DNA of 64,000 nucleotides from Staphylococcus delphini (GCF_900636325.1 NZ_LR134263.1:868001-932000); one strand, 5' to 3'. Shown: positions 1-11,783, counted from the stretch's first letter. Notes: generated by a model from the sequence alone, not told the origin. Numbers and translations are program-made.

Positions 1-2
1 CC

Positions 3-68
3 CGATTAGATATTATGCGATCATTACCCAAACCTAATCCTGCAACTGAGAAATTGAAACCTTATTAA
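3..68 (+). CDS. C-terminal end of an unidentified protein (partial)
   Basis: An open frame enters from the left edge and ends at a TAA at 66-68, giving 21 residues that finish with PATEKLKPY. A hairpin followed by a T-run lies just downstream, as expected at the end of a gene. The fragment is too short for me to assign a family, and no function is proposed. Confidence 0.5.
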   Translation, partial: RLDIMRSLPKPNPATEKLKPY

Positions 69-79
69 GTATGTTTGAG

Positions 80-128
80 AAGCACTTGGATGTTGACTGA
101 TGTCATGTCTAGGTGCTTTTTATTTTTT
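80..128 (+). terminator. Rho-independent terminator
   Basis: The arms AGCACTTGGA and TCTAGGTGCT pair with G-U allowances and are followed by a T-rich run. It lies directly after the partial gene at the left edge. Confidence 0.6.
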
Positions 129-228
129 GTTAGAACTACTTTGGTGATGTAGAAACAATCTTTGATTGCGTCAACCAGACCTTTGTAGTTTGGTATAAAT
201 TGATGTGGGTGAATGCGACGTTTGGACT

Positions 229-290
229 CGCGTTTCCTAGGGGTTGAGGGGAGGTTGTGACAAAAGCGCTTAGGATTTGAGCAGAACCGA
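229..290. repeat. 62-bp dispersed repeat, copy 1
   Basis: This block begins CGCGTTTCCTAGGGG, contains GTGACAAAAGCGCTTAGG and ends GCAGAACCGA. It recurs in reverse complement at 40931-40992 with about one mismatch. It lies in the intergenic region before the SasD-like gene. No coding frame is convincing across it. It is probably a member of a chromosomal intergenic repeat family. Confidence 0.8.
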
Positions 291-359
291 TCTTAAATAT
301 GTTTACTATGTGAGGCTGCTAAAAATAAAAAAATAATTTATAAATAAAACATTACATTG

Positions 360-388
360 TTGAATTTAAATTAGGATATTCATATAAT
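360..388 (+). promoter_or_regulatory. Sigma-A promoter for the SasD-like gene
   Basis: TTGAAT (360-365) and TATAAT (383-388) are separated by 17 bp, close to the vegetative consensus. The leader to the downstream start region is about 100 nt. Confidence 0.55.
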
Positions 389-496
389 AAAGTTAAAGAT
401 AATATGGTGTCCATCTAAAAAACGTTTTGAACGAACGGATGGATTAATTTGTCGCTCAGTTACAGTGAAAAAATAATTTTAAAGGGAAGAGTGCAC

Positions 497-1257
497 ATGT
501 TAAAAAATTAGTTGTTACAGGTTTGATTACAGCAGCAGTTGCACAAGTTTATACGCATGACACACAAGCAGCGGAAAAGAATGCTACAGATGCGCCGAAA
601 GTGATGGTTAAGGATGAGGCGAAAAAAGATGGGACACCGATCATCCATAAACCTACGTACATTTACCCGCATTTAGAGGGAGAAGATGATGTTGCATATT
701 TAAAACGTATGTCAACGCATCCACCAAAAGGCGCAGTTCCATACGGTGTGTTGAATAAAGATGGCTCGATTACAGAAGCGAATACGGATCCACATTACGA
801 TATTTTACAAATTGAAGATCCAAATGCGATGAAAGCTTCGGTTTTTGCACCGGCAGATGATCAAGATGCGACAGTTAGTGATTTACAAATTGAACCGCCA
901 GCATTAGTAGGAACAAGTGTTAAACACATTGATGCTACGGGAGATGCGCAATCTAGCGATGATCAAAAAGCAACAAAATCTTCAAAAGCATCAGTACAAG
1001 ATAAGAAGAAAAAAGACGTCACAGCGCAAACGGCACAAGCAAAAACAGATAAAATGATGGCGACTACAAAAATGGCATCAGCGAAACAACAAGTAAATAG
1101 AAACAAAGCGATGAAACAACAAGACAAAGCAGCAAAAATGTTGCCAGCAGCAGGGGAACCACAAGTGAATGCAATCGGTCAAACAGCGCTGGCACTTTCA
1201 ATGATCGCATTAGGTGTCATCGCGTTCTTCACACGACGACGCAAAATAAATGAATAA
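497..1257 (+). pseudogene. SasD-like LPAAG cell-wall-anchored protein, frameshifted at its N-terminus
   Basis: From about 499 to 1257 one frame encodes a secreted, lysine- and alanine-rich protein. It ends with the sortase-type motif LPAAG (1141-1155), a hydrophobic helix and the tail RRRKINE, the arrangement of the S. aureus SasD surface protein and of similar length. The only well-placed ATG (497, behind AAAGGGA) reads ATG TTA AAA AAT TAG and stops at once. Adding one A to the A6 tract at 502-507 gives a start MLKKLVVTG that runs straight into the signal-peptide frame. The first in-frame alternative is TTG at 523, which would cut off the basic part of the signal peptide. The gene is therefore either switched off by a slipped A-tract or carries a sequencing error. 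The middle is low-complexity K/A/Q sequence with no recognised domain. Confidence 0.75.
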
Positions 1258-1259
1258 TT

Positions 1260-1306
1260 AAAAAAGAGGTTGGGGAAACGTTATTAGTTCCTCAGCCTCT
1301 TCCTTT
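1260..1306. terminator. Bidirectional terminator between the SasD-like gene and rodA
   Basis: The hairpin arms AAGAGGTTGGGGAA and TTCCTCAGCCTCTT are bordered by an A-run on the left and a T-run on the right. It can serve the two convergent genes. Confidence 0.7.
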
Positions 1307-2515
1307 TTATGAAGTTGTACGTTTTTGTGTAGGTGTTTCATCGTTATACTTTTTCGGTGTATGGTAATGAATACTCAACAACACACCGATGCCTGACATG
1401 AGACTCCAGAGTGAACTCCCACCGTAACTAATAAATGGTAACGGAATCCCTGTAATCGGTAAAAGTTGAATTGTCATACCGATGTTTTGGAAAATATGGA
1501 ACAGCAATAAACTAATATAACCGATAATGAATGATTTGTTGAACAGATCATCAGAATTCATTGCCATACGAATTAAGTGAAGGAGTAATAATAAAAAGAC
1601 ACCTAATAAGATGACTGAGCCTAAAAAGCCGAATTCTTCTCCAATAACTGAAAAAATAAAGTCTGTATGATTTTCAGGAATATACACTTCGCCGTTATTT
1701 AACCCTTTTCCGATGAGCTGACCAGAACCAATAGCTTTTAACGACTCTGTTAAGTGGAACCCGTCGCCTGAACTGTATGCGTATGGATCGAGCCAAGAGT
1801 TGATACGTCCTAATTGATACGTTTTAATACCGGCTACATTTTCAATCAAGCTTGGTTTATAAATAATAGACAAGATTAAGCCGCCACCTAAAACGATTGC
1901 GCTACCAAATAAAGGGGCCAAAATTTTCCATGTGACGCCACTTACAATCACGACACCTGCAATAATCGCTAAAAAGACGAGTGTCGTTCCTAAGTCATTT
2001 TGTAACAGTATGAGGAGGATCGGCACTAAGCTCACACCTGCAATTTTCAGTAATAACATGATGTCTGTTTGAAATGATTTGTTGAAGGTGAATCGATTAT
2101 GTTGTGCGACAACCTTAGAAATGACGAGAATGAGTACAATTTTCATGAATTCTGAAGGTTGAATACTGATTGGACCGAAACGATACCAACTTTTTGCCCC
2201 GTTAATCACAGGTGTAATGGAAGATTCTGGTAGGAGTATTAATCCAAATAGTAAAATATTAAAAATAATGTATACCGTATAAGTGTAATTGCGAATTTTT
2301 TTAGGTGAAAACAACATAATCATGAACGCAATAATTGCACCTAGTATGTAATAAAAAATCTGTCTGACACCGAAATCAAGGCTATATTGACCGCCACCCA
2401 TTGCCGAATGAATCGTCGTAACACTAATGATACAAAGGATTGTAATCAGTGCGATGAGTGGCCAATCTAAGCGGCGCAAAAACGACTTCTGCGTTAGTTG
2501 ACGAGAGGATACCAT
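1307..2515 (-). CDS. rodA: RodA/FtsW-type SEDS peptidoglycan glycosyltransferase
   Basis: SEDS proteins polymerise lipid II into glycan strands together with a class B PBP in the cytoplasmic membrane. The 402-residue product has about ten hydrophobic helices, the family motif IQPSEFMKI near residue 120, FSVIGEEFGFLG near 285 and FISYGGSSL near 365. The start at 2515 follows AAAGGAGA. The gene is divergent from ddl, the same arrangement as S. aureus rodA, which favours RodA over the division-specific FtsW. The family call is certain; the paralogue assignment rests on this synteny. Confidence 0.85.
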   Translation of the reverse strand: MVSSRQLTQKSFLRRLDWPLIALITILCIISVTTIHSAMGGGQYSLDFGVRQIFYYILGAIIAFMIMLFSPKKIRNYTYTVYIIFNILLFGLILLPESSITPVINGAKSWYRFGPISIQPSEFMKIVLILVISKVVAQHNRFTFNKSFQTDIMLLLKIAGVSLVPILLILLQNDLGTTLVFLAIIAGVVIVSGVTWKILAPLFGSAIVLGGGLILSIIYKPSLIENVAGIKTYQLGRINSWLDPYAYSSGDGFHLTESLKAIGSGQLIGKGLNNGEVYIPENHTDFIFSVIGEEFGFLGSVILLGVFLLLLLHLIRMAMNSDDLFNKSFIIGYISLLLFHIFQNIGMTIQLLPITGIPLPFISYGGSSLWSLMSGIGVLLSIHYHTPKKYNDETPTQKRTTS

Positions 2516-2590
2516 GCCAATCTCCTTTACACATAAATTCTATATTGTCATTATATACCGATTTTACATAAGTTGTAATCAAATTGCTAA

Positions 2591-3739
<1,149 letters not shown>

Positions 3740-3750
3740 GAGTTTTGACT

Positions 3751-5115
3751 ATGATAAATATAACGTTGAAACAACTTGCAGAATGGGTAGACTGTGATAT
3801 TGATACGCAATACTTAGACGTTGAAATTAAAGGTGTCACAATTGATTCAAGACATATTCAACAAGGACAGTTATTTATCCCTTTTAAAGGTGAAAATGTA
3901 GATGGCCATCAGTACAGTGAACAAGCATTGAACGATGGGGCAGGTGCGACGTTTTTCCAACAAGATAGTACACTAACTGCACCGACGAACGGACCAGTCA
4001 TTTTTGTAGAAAACACATTGACTGCACTGCAACAGTTGGCAAAGGCGTATTTACAACATGTGGCGCCCACAGTGATTGCTGTCACAGGTTCAAACGGAAA
4101 GACGACGACAAAAGATATGTTGGAAAACGTCTTATCAGGAAAGTTCCGTGTACAAAAAACGCAAGGCAATTACAATAACGAAATCGGCATGCCATTAACG
4201 ATTTTAGAGTTAAACGAAGATACGGAAGTTTCAATTTTAGAAATGGGCATGTCAGGTTTTCGTGAAATAGAATTACTATCCAACATTGCACAACCGGATT
4301 TTGCAGTGATTACAAATATCGGCGAATCTCATATGCAAGATTTAGGGTCAAGAGAAGGGATTGCCAAAGCGAAATTTGAAATTGTGACAGGTTTAAAATC
4401 AGACGGTTATTTCATTTACGATGGGGACGAACCATTGTTAAAACCGCACGTAGAGACGTTAACATCTGCACATCAAGTGAGTGTCGGTTTGTCAGCTACG
4501 AATGATATGCAATGTCAAATGGTGTCACATCTTGAAGACGGCATTACGTTCACTGTGAATGATGACGTGACCTATACGATTCCTATTTTAGGCGAACATA
4601 ATATGCGTAATGCGACGATTGCTATTACAGTAGGCCGCATTATGGGCTTAACAGATAAACAAATTCAACAGCAATTGACGTCGCTTAAGCTGACAGATAT
4701 GCGCATGCAGAAGTTTATGATGCCAAATGGTGCAATCGTCATTAATGATGCGTATAATGCAAGCCCGACAAGTATGAAGGCTGCGATTGATACGTTGAGT
4801 CATATGAAAGGGGATACCATTCTCGTGCTCGGTGATGTCCTTGAACTTGGTGATCAGTCACGTCAATTGCATGCGAGCGTTGGGGCTTACCTTGAAAATA
4901 AAGGCATACATCAACTGTATACGTTTGGTGAAGGTGCGATGGCGATTCATGAAAAGGGCAAGACGTTCGTGAATGAGGCGATTCATTTTGATCAAAAAGA
5001 GAAGTTGATACGTTATTTGACGTCTATCGTCGAACAACACAGTGTCGTCCTCGTGAAAGCGTCTCGAGGGATGCATTTAGAAGAAGTTGTCGAAGCACTC
5101 GTACAAGCAGAATAA
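3751..5115 (+). CDS. murF: UDP-N-acetylmuramoyl-tripeptide--D-alanyl-D-alanine ligase
   Basis: MurF adds D-Ala-D-Ala to UDP-MurNAc-tripeptide, completing the cytoplasmic wall precursor. The 454-residue product has the N-terminal Mur domain, the central ATPase P-loop TGSNGKTTTKDML near residue 112, the segment GEHNMRNATIA near 285, and a C-terminal domain with INDAYNASPTSM near 332. The start ATG at 3751 has TAGGAG upstream, and the length matches S. aureus MurF. It sits 11 nt behind ddl and is closed by a strong hairpin at 5124-5166, so ddl-murF is a two-gene unit. Confidence 0.95.
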   Translation: MINITLKQLAEWVDCDIDTQYLDVEIKGVTIDSRHIQQGQLFIPFKGENVDGHQYSEQALNDGAGATFFQQDSTLTAPTNGPVIFVENTLTALQQLAKAYLQHVAPTVIAVTGSNGKTTTKDMLENVLSGKFRVQKTQGNYNNEIGMPLTILELNEDTEVSILEMGMSGFREIELLSNIAQPDFAVITNIGESHMQDLGSREGIAKAKFEIVTGLKSDGYFIYDGDEPLLKPHVETLTSAHQVSVGLSATNDMQCQMVSHLEDGITFTVNDDVTYTIPILGEHNMRNATIAITVGRIMGLTDKQIQQQLTSLKLTDMRMQKFMMPNGAIVINDAYNASPTSMKAAIDTLSHMKGDTILVLGDVLELGDQSRQLHASVGAYLENKGIHQLYTFGEGAMAIHEKGKTFVNEAIHFDQKEKLIRYLTSIVEQHSVVLVKASRGMHLEEVVEALVQAE

Positions 5116-5123
5116 CATCAAGT

Positions 5124-5166
5124 ATGGAACAGAGCCGTGAGTCATCACTGTCTTTGTTCCATTTTT
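5124..5166 (+). terminator. Rho-independent terminator after murF
   Basis: Arms ATGGAACAGAG and CTTTGTTCCAT form an 11-bp stem with one G-U pair, followed by TTTTT. Confidence 0.75.
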
Positions 5167-5297
5167 AATTTTAAAAAAATAAAATGAACGCATTAAAAAT
5201 TATTGGATGTGTGTAAACTGGGTTTAAACCCTACAGTGACACGAATTAAAAGCATAGAGAATATATAAGAATTTAAATGATAGTGAACTTTCGTTTA

Positions 5298-5326
5298 TTG
5301 CGGTATTGTGACGAAAATGGTAATAT
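5298..5326 (+). promoter_or_regulatory. Candidate promoter for cshA
   Basis: TTGCGG (5298-5303) and TAATAT (5321-5326) are spaced by 17 bp. Transcription from here would give a leader of about 60 nt before the TTG start of cshA. The -35 element is weak, so this is tentative. Confidence 0.4.
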
Positions 5327-5352
5327 GTAGAAGTTAGATTAAACTTATTTGA

Positions 5353-6882
<1,530 letters not shown>

Positions 6883-6905
6883 TCAGCGTTCGTTCACTTA
6901 AATAA

Positions 6906-6953
6906 AACAGCAGCACAGTGCATTTCAATAGAGATGTACGTGCTGTTTTTTTA
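6906..6953 (+). terminator. Rho-independent terminator after cshA
   Basis: AACAGCA and the distal TGCTGTTTTTTT form the base of a hairpin whose inner arms GTGCAT and ATGTAC pair partly. Confidence 0.6.
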
Positions 6954-7117
6954 TGGTTTTTAAGACGACGTACATGTTCCGAGTGATAAGGAGAACTGTG
7001 TAATTTTAAAAGACGAAAGTTGTCATGAATTCTATCTAACGCCACCATATCAAACTATCAGAATGAAAAACGTTTATGATATAATAATGCTAAATTTACT
7101 AGGGAGTGACTGTCATC

Positions 7118-7591
7118 ATGCAACTTGAATTTACTCAAAGTCCCGAACCTGCTCGTCGTTATTTAAAGTTATGGTATTTTTGTCAATTCATCGTAACTTT
7201 AATCATCTTATCCGCTGCACTCGCGATATGGTTTTATAACGACATGCCATTTTACGGGACTTATATTTTCATCGGACTCGTGCTGATTGATATTTTATAT
7301 TATCTGATTCACCCGATACTCCTTTACCGTTACTATTATTATCGCGTGACGGACAGTTATATTGAAATTCAAAAGAATTGGTGGTTTAAACGCAATGAAG
7401 TGATTCAAATTGAGCGTATCCAGTATGTGAGAAGAAAAGCGGGACCATTGATGAGACGTTTTCAACTGAACCGATTGACTTTTTATACAGCTGGACATGA
7501 GTTAGTGTTGCCGTTACTTTATGACGACACAATCACAGAGATTGAATCATTCTGTCTTGCGCAACTCAAAGGGGGTGACAGCGATGTATAG
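7118..7591 (+). CDS. ydbS: PH-domain membrane protein, YdbS-like
   Basis: The product has 157 residues. Two hydrophobic helices (about residues 22-45 and 52-72) are followed by a single bacterial PH (bPH2, formerly DUF304) domain with the typical strand VIQIERIQYVRRKAGPLMRRF. The start is ATG 7118, or GTG 7106, which shares the same AGGGAG ribosome site; ATG gives normal spacing. The gene overlaps the next PH-domain gene by 8 nt. In Bacillus subtilis the ydbS-ydbT pair has been linked to tolerance of an antimicrobial peptide, but no function can be read from this sequence alone. Confidence 0.8.
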   Translation: MQLEFTQSPEPARRYLKLWYFCQFIVTLIILSAALAIWFYNDMPFYGTYIFIGLVLIDILYYLIHPILLYRYYYYRVTDSYIEIQKNWWFKRNEVIQIERIQYVRRKAGPLMRRFQLNRLTFYTAGHELVLPLLYDDTITEIESFCLAQLKGGDSDV

Positions 7592-9113
7592 TCCTCAAAA
7601 GTTGCATCCTATTTCGTACGTTTTAAGTATTATTGAAGCGGTAAAAAGTAATTTTCTTTTTATTATCATTTTTGTATTGTTTCAACTCGATAGCTTTGAT
7701 TTTACAGATTGGACCAATTACATATGGCCAGGTTTCATCGCAATATCGTTTACTCTTGTTTTTATTAACCGGACGATTGAAATCTATCGCACACGCTACT
7801 GGATTGAAGGCGATTATTTTATTGTGAAAAGTGGCTTGTTTAACTTGGAACAAAAAGAACTTAATATTCGTCGTATTCAATCCATGGACACTGTACAACC
7901 GATTGTGCATCAATTAGTAGGCGGTGTGAAACTCACGATTAAAACACCGAGTGATGGTATTGATTTAAATATGGTGACGAAAAGGCAGAGTCAATGGATT
8001 CAAGAGGAGATAGAGAAAGCCAAATCGAGAATAGAAAGTGAAGATGGAAGACAGGTGCAGTCTGAGCATTCAAATATCGGTACAGATGTACACTATGAAG
8101 CGCCACCTATCATTAAAACAAACGCACCTACAGAAATGATTTATCAATTATCTACCCAAAATTTATTATTAATGGCGATGACGAGTGGGGCGGTTTTTGT
8201 CACATTAGCCACAGTAGGTCCGATTGTCACTGCTTTTGAAGATATTATCCCGTGGAAAGGGGTTTTCGGTCAGGTTGAGAGTTGGATTCAGAATTTAGTG
8301 GCGTTAGTCATTACATTAGTGTTTGGGATACTCGTGATTGCTTATATTGTAGGCGTCATCATTACAATGGTGAGATATTATCGATTCACATTAACACGTT
8401 CAGGTGACTTTTTAAAAATTCGTTATGGCTTATTAAAAGTGACCAACTTATCGCTGCCTATCGCTAAATTGCAAGCGGTTCAGGAAAAGAAATCCTTTTT
8501 TAGACATTTGTTCGGTTTTACGTCATATCATTTTATTATTACAAGTGATATGGAAGTCGATATGGAGGATGATTTTGCGACTGGTGAAATTATGGTGTTA
8601 CCGTTCATTAAACAACGCGAAGGAACGAAAATATTGGCATCACTGCTACCGATTTATGCGTTTCAGCCGGTTGAAATGGGTCTGCCTTGGCAAGGTTTTC
8701 ATCGACGCTTTTGGATTCCGTCAGTCATTTTAATCGGCATCGGTGCACTCATTCATTATTATTGGTGGGTGTGGATATGGATACCGATCGCAGTCATTAT
8801 TTTGTATTTGATTATTCATAGTGTGATTGCGACGCGCATGTCAGGTTCAGCGTTGACGGATGAAGAAGTATCGATTCGAAAGGTGACATGGTTTGGTTTT
8901 AAAACGACGACTTTTAAAAAGGATAAAATTTTAGGTTTCCAACAAACGGCACATCCTTTGATGCAACGGAAACAGTTAGCGCATTTTGATTTTACAATCG
9001 CAAGTGGTTCAATTTCTAAAGATTTCGGGTTACGCTTTGAAAATCAGGCCAAAGTTACACGTAACAAACAATGGTATTTAGGAGGTGGAGATGTCAATGG
9101 AAAAGATGAGTGA
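7584..9113 (+). CDS. ydbT: PH-domain membrane protein, YdbT-like
   Basis: The 509-residue protein carries several bPH2 domains (around residues 65-145, 260-345 and 410-490) alternating with pairs of hydrophobic helices. Repeated motifs of the type QxxLxxRRIQSM and LPIAKLQAVQEKKS mark the domain strands. The ATG at 7584 lies behind AAAGGGGGTGA, and the reading frame overlaps the end of ydbS, showing translational coupling. The following gene is a third PH-domain protein that also overlaps this one, so the three are probably subunits of one membrane complex. That complex is inferred from arrangement only. Confidence 0.8.
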   Translation: MYSPQKLHPISYVLSIIEAVKSNFLFIIIFVLFQLDSFDFTDWTNYIWPGFIAISFTLVFINRTIEIYRTRYWIEGDYFIVKSGLFNLEQKELNIRRIQSMDTVQPIVHQLVGGVKLTIKTPSDGIDLNMVTKRQSQWIQEEIEKAKSRIESEDGRQVQSEHSNIGTDVHYEAPPIIKTNAPTEMIYQLSTQNLLLMAMTSGAVFVTLATVGPIVTAFEDIIPWKGVFGQVESWIQNLVALVITLVFGILVIAYIVGVIITMVRYYRFTLTRSGDFLKIRYGLLKVTNLSLPIAKLQAVQEKKSFFRHLFGFTSYHFIITSDMEVDMEDDFATGEIMVLPFIKQREGTKILASLLPIYAFQPVEMGLPWQGFHRRFWIPSVILIGIGALIHYYWWVWIWIPIAVIILYLIIHSVIATRMSGSALTDEEVSIRKVTWFGFKTTTFKKDKILGFQQTAHPLMQRKQLAHFDFTIASGSISKDFGLRFENQAKVTRNKQWYLGGGDVNGKDE

Positions 9114-9615
9114 AAGTGGCGTTAAAGTGATGCGTATCGCTGCGTTAATCGTGTCAGCCATCATCGCGCTATTATTCATTGGCGCTATCGTATTAGGCTA
9201 TTTCTTAGATTGGGATCGATTCGTGATTGTACTGATCATCATCTTGGCAATCGTACTGCTCCTCCAACTTATTGTCGATGTGTGGCTTAAACCAATTTAT
9301 AAATTTCGTACGTTTGGCTACACATATGATTCACATATCGTTACAGTACGAAAAGGGTTTATCATGATTAAACAAACACGTATTCCAACCTTTAGAATTC
9401 AAAACGTCGATTTTAAAGAAGGATGGTTAATGCGAAAATATCAGTTAGCGACATTAACACTTTCCACAGCTGGAGGTAATGTCGATGTGACGTTGATCGA
9501 TAAAGCAACTGCTCAAAAAGTGATGGCATTTATAAAAAACAAGGATGCGAAAGCACCAACAGCAGAAGCAATGTCGATAGTAGACCAAGACGAAAAAGAT
9601 GAGGAACCTTTATGA
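9091..9615 (+). CDS. Third PH-domain membrane protein of the ydbST cluster
   Basis: The protein has 174 residues: two N-terminal hydrophobic helices (about residues 12-60), then one bPH2 domain containing the strands IKQTRIPTFRIQNVDFKEGW and LATLTLSTAGG. AGGAGG at 9080-9085 serves ATG 9091 or ATG 9097. The gene starts inside the end of ydbT and overlaps acpS by 4 nt. S. aureus keeps the same three-gene set before acpS. The protein is like YdbS in layout and may be its paralogue. The function is unknown. Confidence 0.75.
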   Translation: MSMEKMSESGVKVMRIAALIVSAIIALLFIGAIVLGYFLDWDRFVIVLIIILAIVLLLQLIVDVWLKPIYKFRTFGYTYDSHIVTVRKGFIMIKQTRIPTFRIQNVDFKEGWLMRKYQLATLTLSTAGGNVDVTLIDKATAQKVMAFIKNKDAKAPTAEAMSIVDQDEKDEEPL

Positions 9616-9962
9616 TATATGGTGTAGGACTTGATTTAGTTGAAATAGCTCGGATTATGGACACTGTACAACGCCAACCCCGCTTTCCAGAACGCATTTT
9701 ATCAGAACAAGAGCTTGAACGTTATCACAATTATACGACTGAACGTCGCCGTATCGAATTTTTAGCCGGACGATTTGCAGTCAAAGAGGCATTCAGTAAA
9801 GCGTTAGGTACGGGGATTGGCAAAGAGATTACGTTTAAACAAATTCATTGTGAAAACGATGCACTCGGTAAGCCTACGATTCAGATGGCAGGCTACCATG
9901 TACATGTTTCTATTACACATACAGAACATTATGCAGTAGCACAAGTGATTTTAGAACAATAA
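9612..9962 (+). CDS. acpS: Holo-[acyl-carrier-protein] synthase
   Basis: AcpS transfers 4'-phosphopantetheine from CoA to a serine of acyl carrier protein, activating it for fatty-acid synthesis. The 116-residue sequence starts GVGLDLVEIARI, with the metal-binding Asp of that motif, and contains RRIEFLAGRFAVKEAFSKALGTGIG near residues 48-72, with the conserved Glu of KEAF. It overlaps the preceding PH-domain gene by 4 nt and precedes alr, the usual firmicute order. Confidence 0.95.
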   Translation: MIYGVGLDLVEIARIMDTVQRQPRFPERILSEQELERYHNYTTERRRIEFLAGRFAVKEAFSKALGTGIGKEITFKQIHCENDALGKPTIQMAGYHVHVSITHTEHYAVAQVILEQ

Positions 9963-9995
9963 TGGACGAATATAGAAAGAGGAAGGATGACAATC

Positions 9996-11144
9996 ATGTC
10001 AGAAAAATATTATCGCACCACCACGATGAAAGTGAATTTAGATGCGATTACAGAGAATTATTATGCATTAACGAAATTACAACCGAATAAAACAATGATG
10101 CCTGTCGTGAAAGCGAATGGATATGGTTTAGGAAGTATCCAAATTGCCCAGCATTTAAGCCAAATAGGTGCTGAATTTTTCTGTGTCGCCACTTTGGATG
10201 AAGCGATTGAGTTGAGAATGCACGGGATAAAAGAGAAAATTTTGATTTTATCGAGCATTCCACCCGATGCTATTAATAAAGCCATTCAGCATCGTGTTGC
10301 TGTTACAGTACCGTCAAAAGCGTGGTTAGAAGCGGCGACTGCTGAAATTGATGAAGATAATGAAAAGACGTTATGGTTACATATTAAAGTGGATACAGGT
10401 ATGAATCGACTCGGTGTAAAGGATATAGAAGCGTATCACGATATTATCAACTTCATTCATGCGCATGAAAATCTCGTCTTTGAAGGAGCTTTCTCACATT
10501 TCCATTCCGCTGATGAGGACAATGATTCCGCGCACATGCAATATGAACGGTTTGAAGAAATTATCGAAAGTACGGATCATCCTGCCTACATTCATATGCA
10601 AAATTCTGCGGGAACGTTACGTTTTAATCCGTCATTATGTAATGCATTCAGACCAGGTATTGCATTATACGGTTACTATCCATCAGCGTTCATTGAAAAA
10701 AATGCGACGGCACAATTAGCGCCAGCAGTGCAACTCGTTACAGAAGTGATGGAAGTGAAGTCACTCATTAAAGGTGAGACGGTCGGTTATGGTCAAACAT
10801 ACACAGCACCTGAAGATATGACGATTGCGTTGTTACCGATTGGCTACGCGGACGGTTATTTACGTTCGATGCAAGGGGCGAATGTTAGAATTGGCACAAC
10901 GGAATGTGAAATTGTGGGACGCGTAAGTATGGACCGTACAGCCATTCGTGTGCCGGCAACAGTGCAAATGGGGGATGAGGTCATTTTAATTGATGATCAA
11001 GCCCATACGTCACAATCTGTAGAAAGTCTTGCAGCACAACAACAAACGATTAATTATGAAGTGTTATGTAATATCGGAAGACGAGTGCCGCGTGTGTATT
11101 TTGTACAAGAAATGGTTGAAATATCCAACGAATTGTTAAAATAG
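9996..11144 (+). CDS. alr: Alanine racemase
   Basis: Alr is a PLP enzyme that interconverts L- and D-alanine, supplying D-Ala for Ddl and teichoic acid D-alanylation. The 382-residue protein has the PLP lysine in MPVVKANGYGLG near residue 39 and the second catalytic residue, a tyrosine, in ETVGYGQTYTA near 265. The ATG at 9996 is used because GAGGAAGG lies 10-17 bases upstream; the ATG at 9987 is too close to that site. It is followed by mazEF with only an 83-nt gap and no terminator, so read-through into mazE is possible, as reported for S. aureus. Confidence 0.95.
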   Translation: MSEKYYRTTTMKVNLDAITENYYALTKLQPNKTMMPVVKANGYGLGSIQIAQHLSQIGAEFFCVATLDEAIELRMHGIKEKILILSSIPPDAINKAIQHRVAVTVPSKAWLEAATAEIDEDNEKTLWLHIKVDTGMNRLGVKDIEAYHDIINFIHAHENLVFEGAFSHFHSADEDNDSAHMQYERFEEIIESTDHPAYIHMQNSAGTLRFNPSLCNAFRPGIALYGYYPSAFIEKNATAQLAPAVQLVTEVMEVKSLIKGETVGYGQTYTAPEDMTIALLPIGYADGYLRSMQGANVRIGTTECEIVGRVSMDRTAIRVPATVQMGDEVILIDDQAHTSQSVESLAAQQQTINYEVLCNIGRRVPRVYFVQEMVEISNELLK

Positions 11145-11227
11145 TATGGTGATTCCGCTCTATTTTTGTTATGATGGACATAATAAAAGAGTTTTTAATG
11201 TGTTGTATTGATATGGAGGTCCTATTT

Positions 11228-11398
11228 ATGTCAGCATTCAATCAAACAAGATTTAAAAATTTAGAACAGTCGTTAAAAGAAGGTTATGTACAGATGGCAG
11301 ATTTAAATCTCTCCCTAGCCACTGAGGCGTATCCAGTTGAATGTGAAGCTTGCGATTGTAATGAATCACACTTGACAACTGATTATAAGGAAGACTAA
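11228..11398 (+). CDS. mazE: Antitoxin MazE
   Basis: This 56-residue protein is the labile partner that binds and inhibits MazF. It begins [20 protein letters not shown] and ends in an acidic, cysteine-containing tail ([10 protein letters not shown]), closely resembling S. aureus MazE. The start ATG at 11228 follows TGGAGGTCC. The stop codon abuts the mazF start, so the pair is translated together. It lies between alr and the sigma-B operon, the conserved staphylococcal position. Confidence 0.92.
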   Translation: MSAFNQTRFKNLEQSLKEGYVQMADLNLSLATEAYPVECEACDCNESHLTTDYKED

Positions 11399-11752
11399 AT
11401 GAAGCGCGGAGACGTCTATTTAGCAGATTTATCACCAGTACAGGGCTCTGAACAGGGGGGAGTAAGGCCCGTGGTCATTATCCAAAATGACACTGGTAAT
11501 AAGTATAGTCCCACTGTGATTGTAGCCGCAATTACTGGTCGGATTAATAAGGCAAAGATACCAACGCATGTCGAAATCGAAAAAAATAAATATAAGCTCG
11601 ATAAAGATTCTGTTATTTTACTAGAACAAATTCGAACAGTCGATAAGAAACGATTAAAAGAAAAGTTAACGTTTTTGTCTGAGAAGAAGATGAAAGAAGT
11701 TAATAATGCGATTGGTATTAGTTTAGGACTGCACATGAATCATCATAAATAG
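11399..11752 (+). CDS. mazF: mRNA endoribonuclease toxin MazF
   Basis: MazF is a sequence-specific endoribonuclease; the S. aureus enzyme cuts at UACAU. The 117-residue sequence begins [20 protein letters not shown] and is nearly identical to S. aureus MazF through the RPVVIIQND and KKRLKEKL regions. It differs mainly in the last residues. The start immediately follows the mazE stop, with AAGGAAG inside the end of mazE as the ribosome site. A hairpin terminator follows at 11751-11783. Confidence 0.95.
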   Translation: MKRGDVYLADLSPVQGSEQGGVRPVVIIQNDTGNKYSPTVIVAAITGRINKAKIPTHVEIEKNKYKLDKDSVILLEQIRTVDKKRLKEKLTFLSEKKMKEVNNAIGISLGLHMNHHK

Positions 11753-11783
11753 GCTTTAGGATAACGCTCCTAAAGCCTTTTAC
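11751..11783 (+). terminator. Terminator after mazF
   Basis: AGGCTTTAGG and CCTAAAGCCT form a 10-bp stem followed by TTTTA. It separates mazEF from rsbU, although the short T-run suggests leaky termination. Confidence 0.7.
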
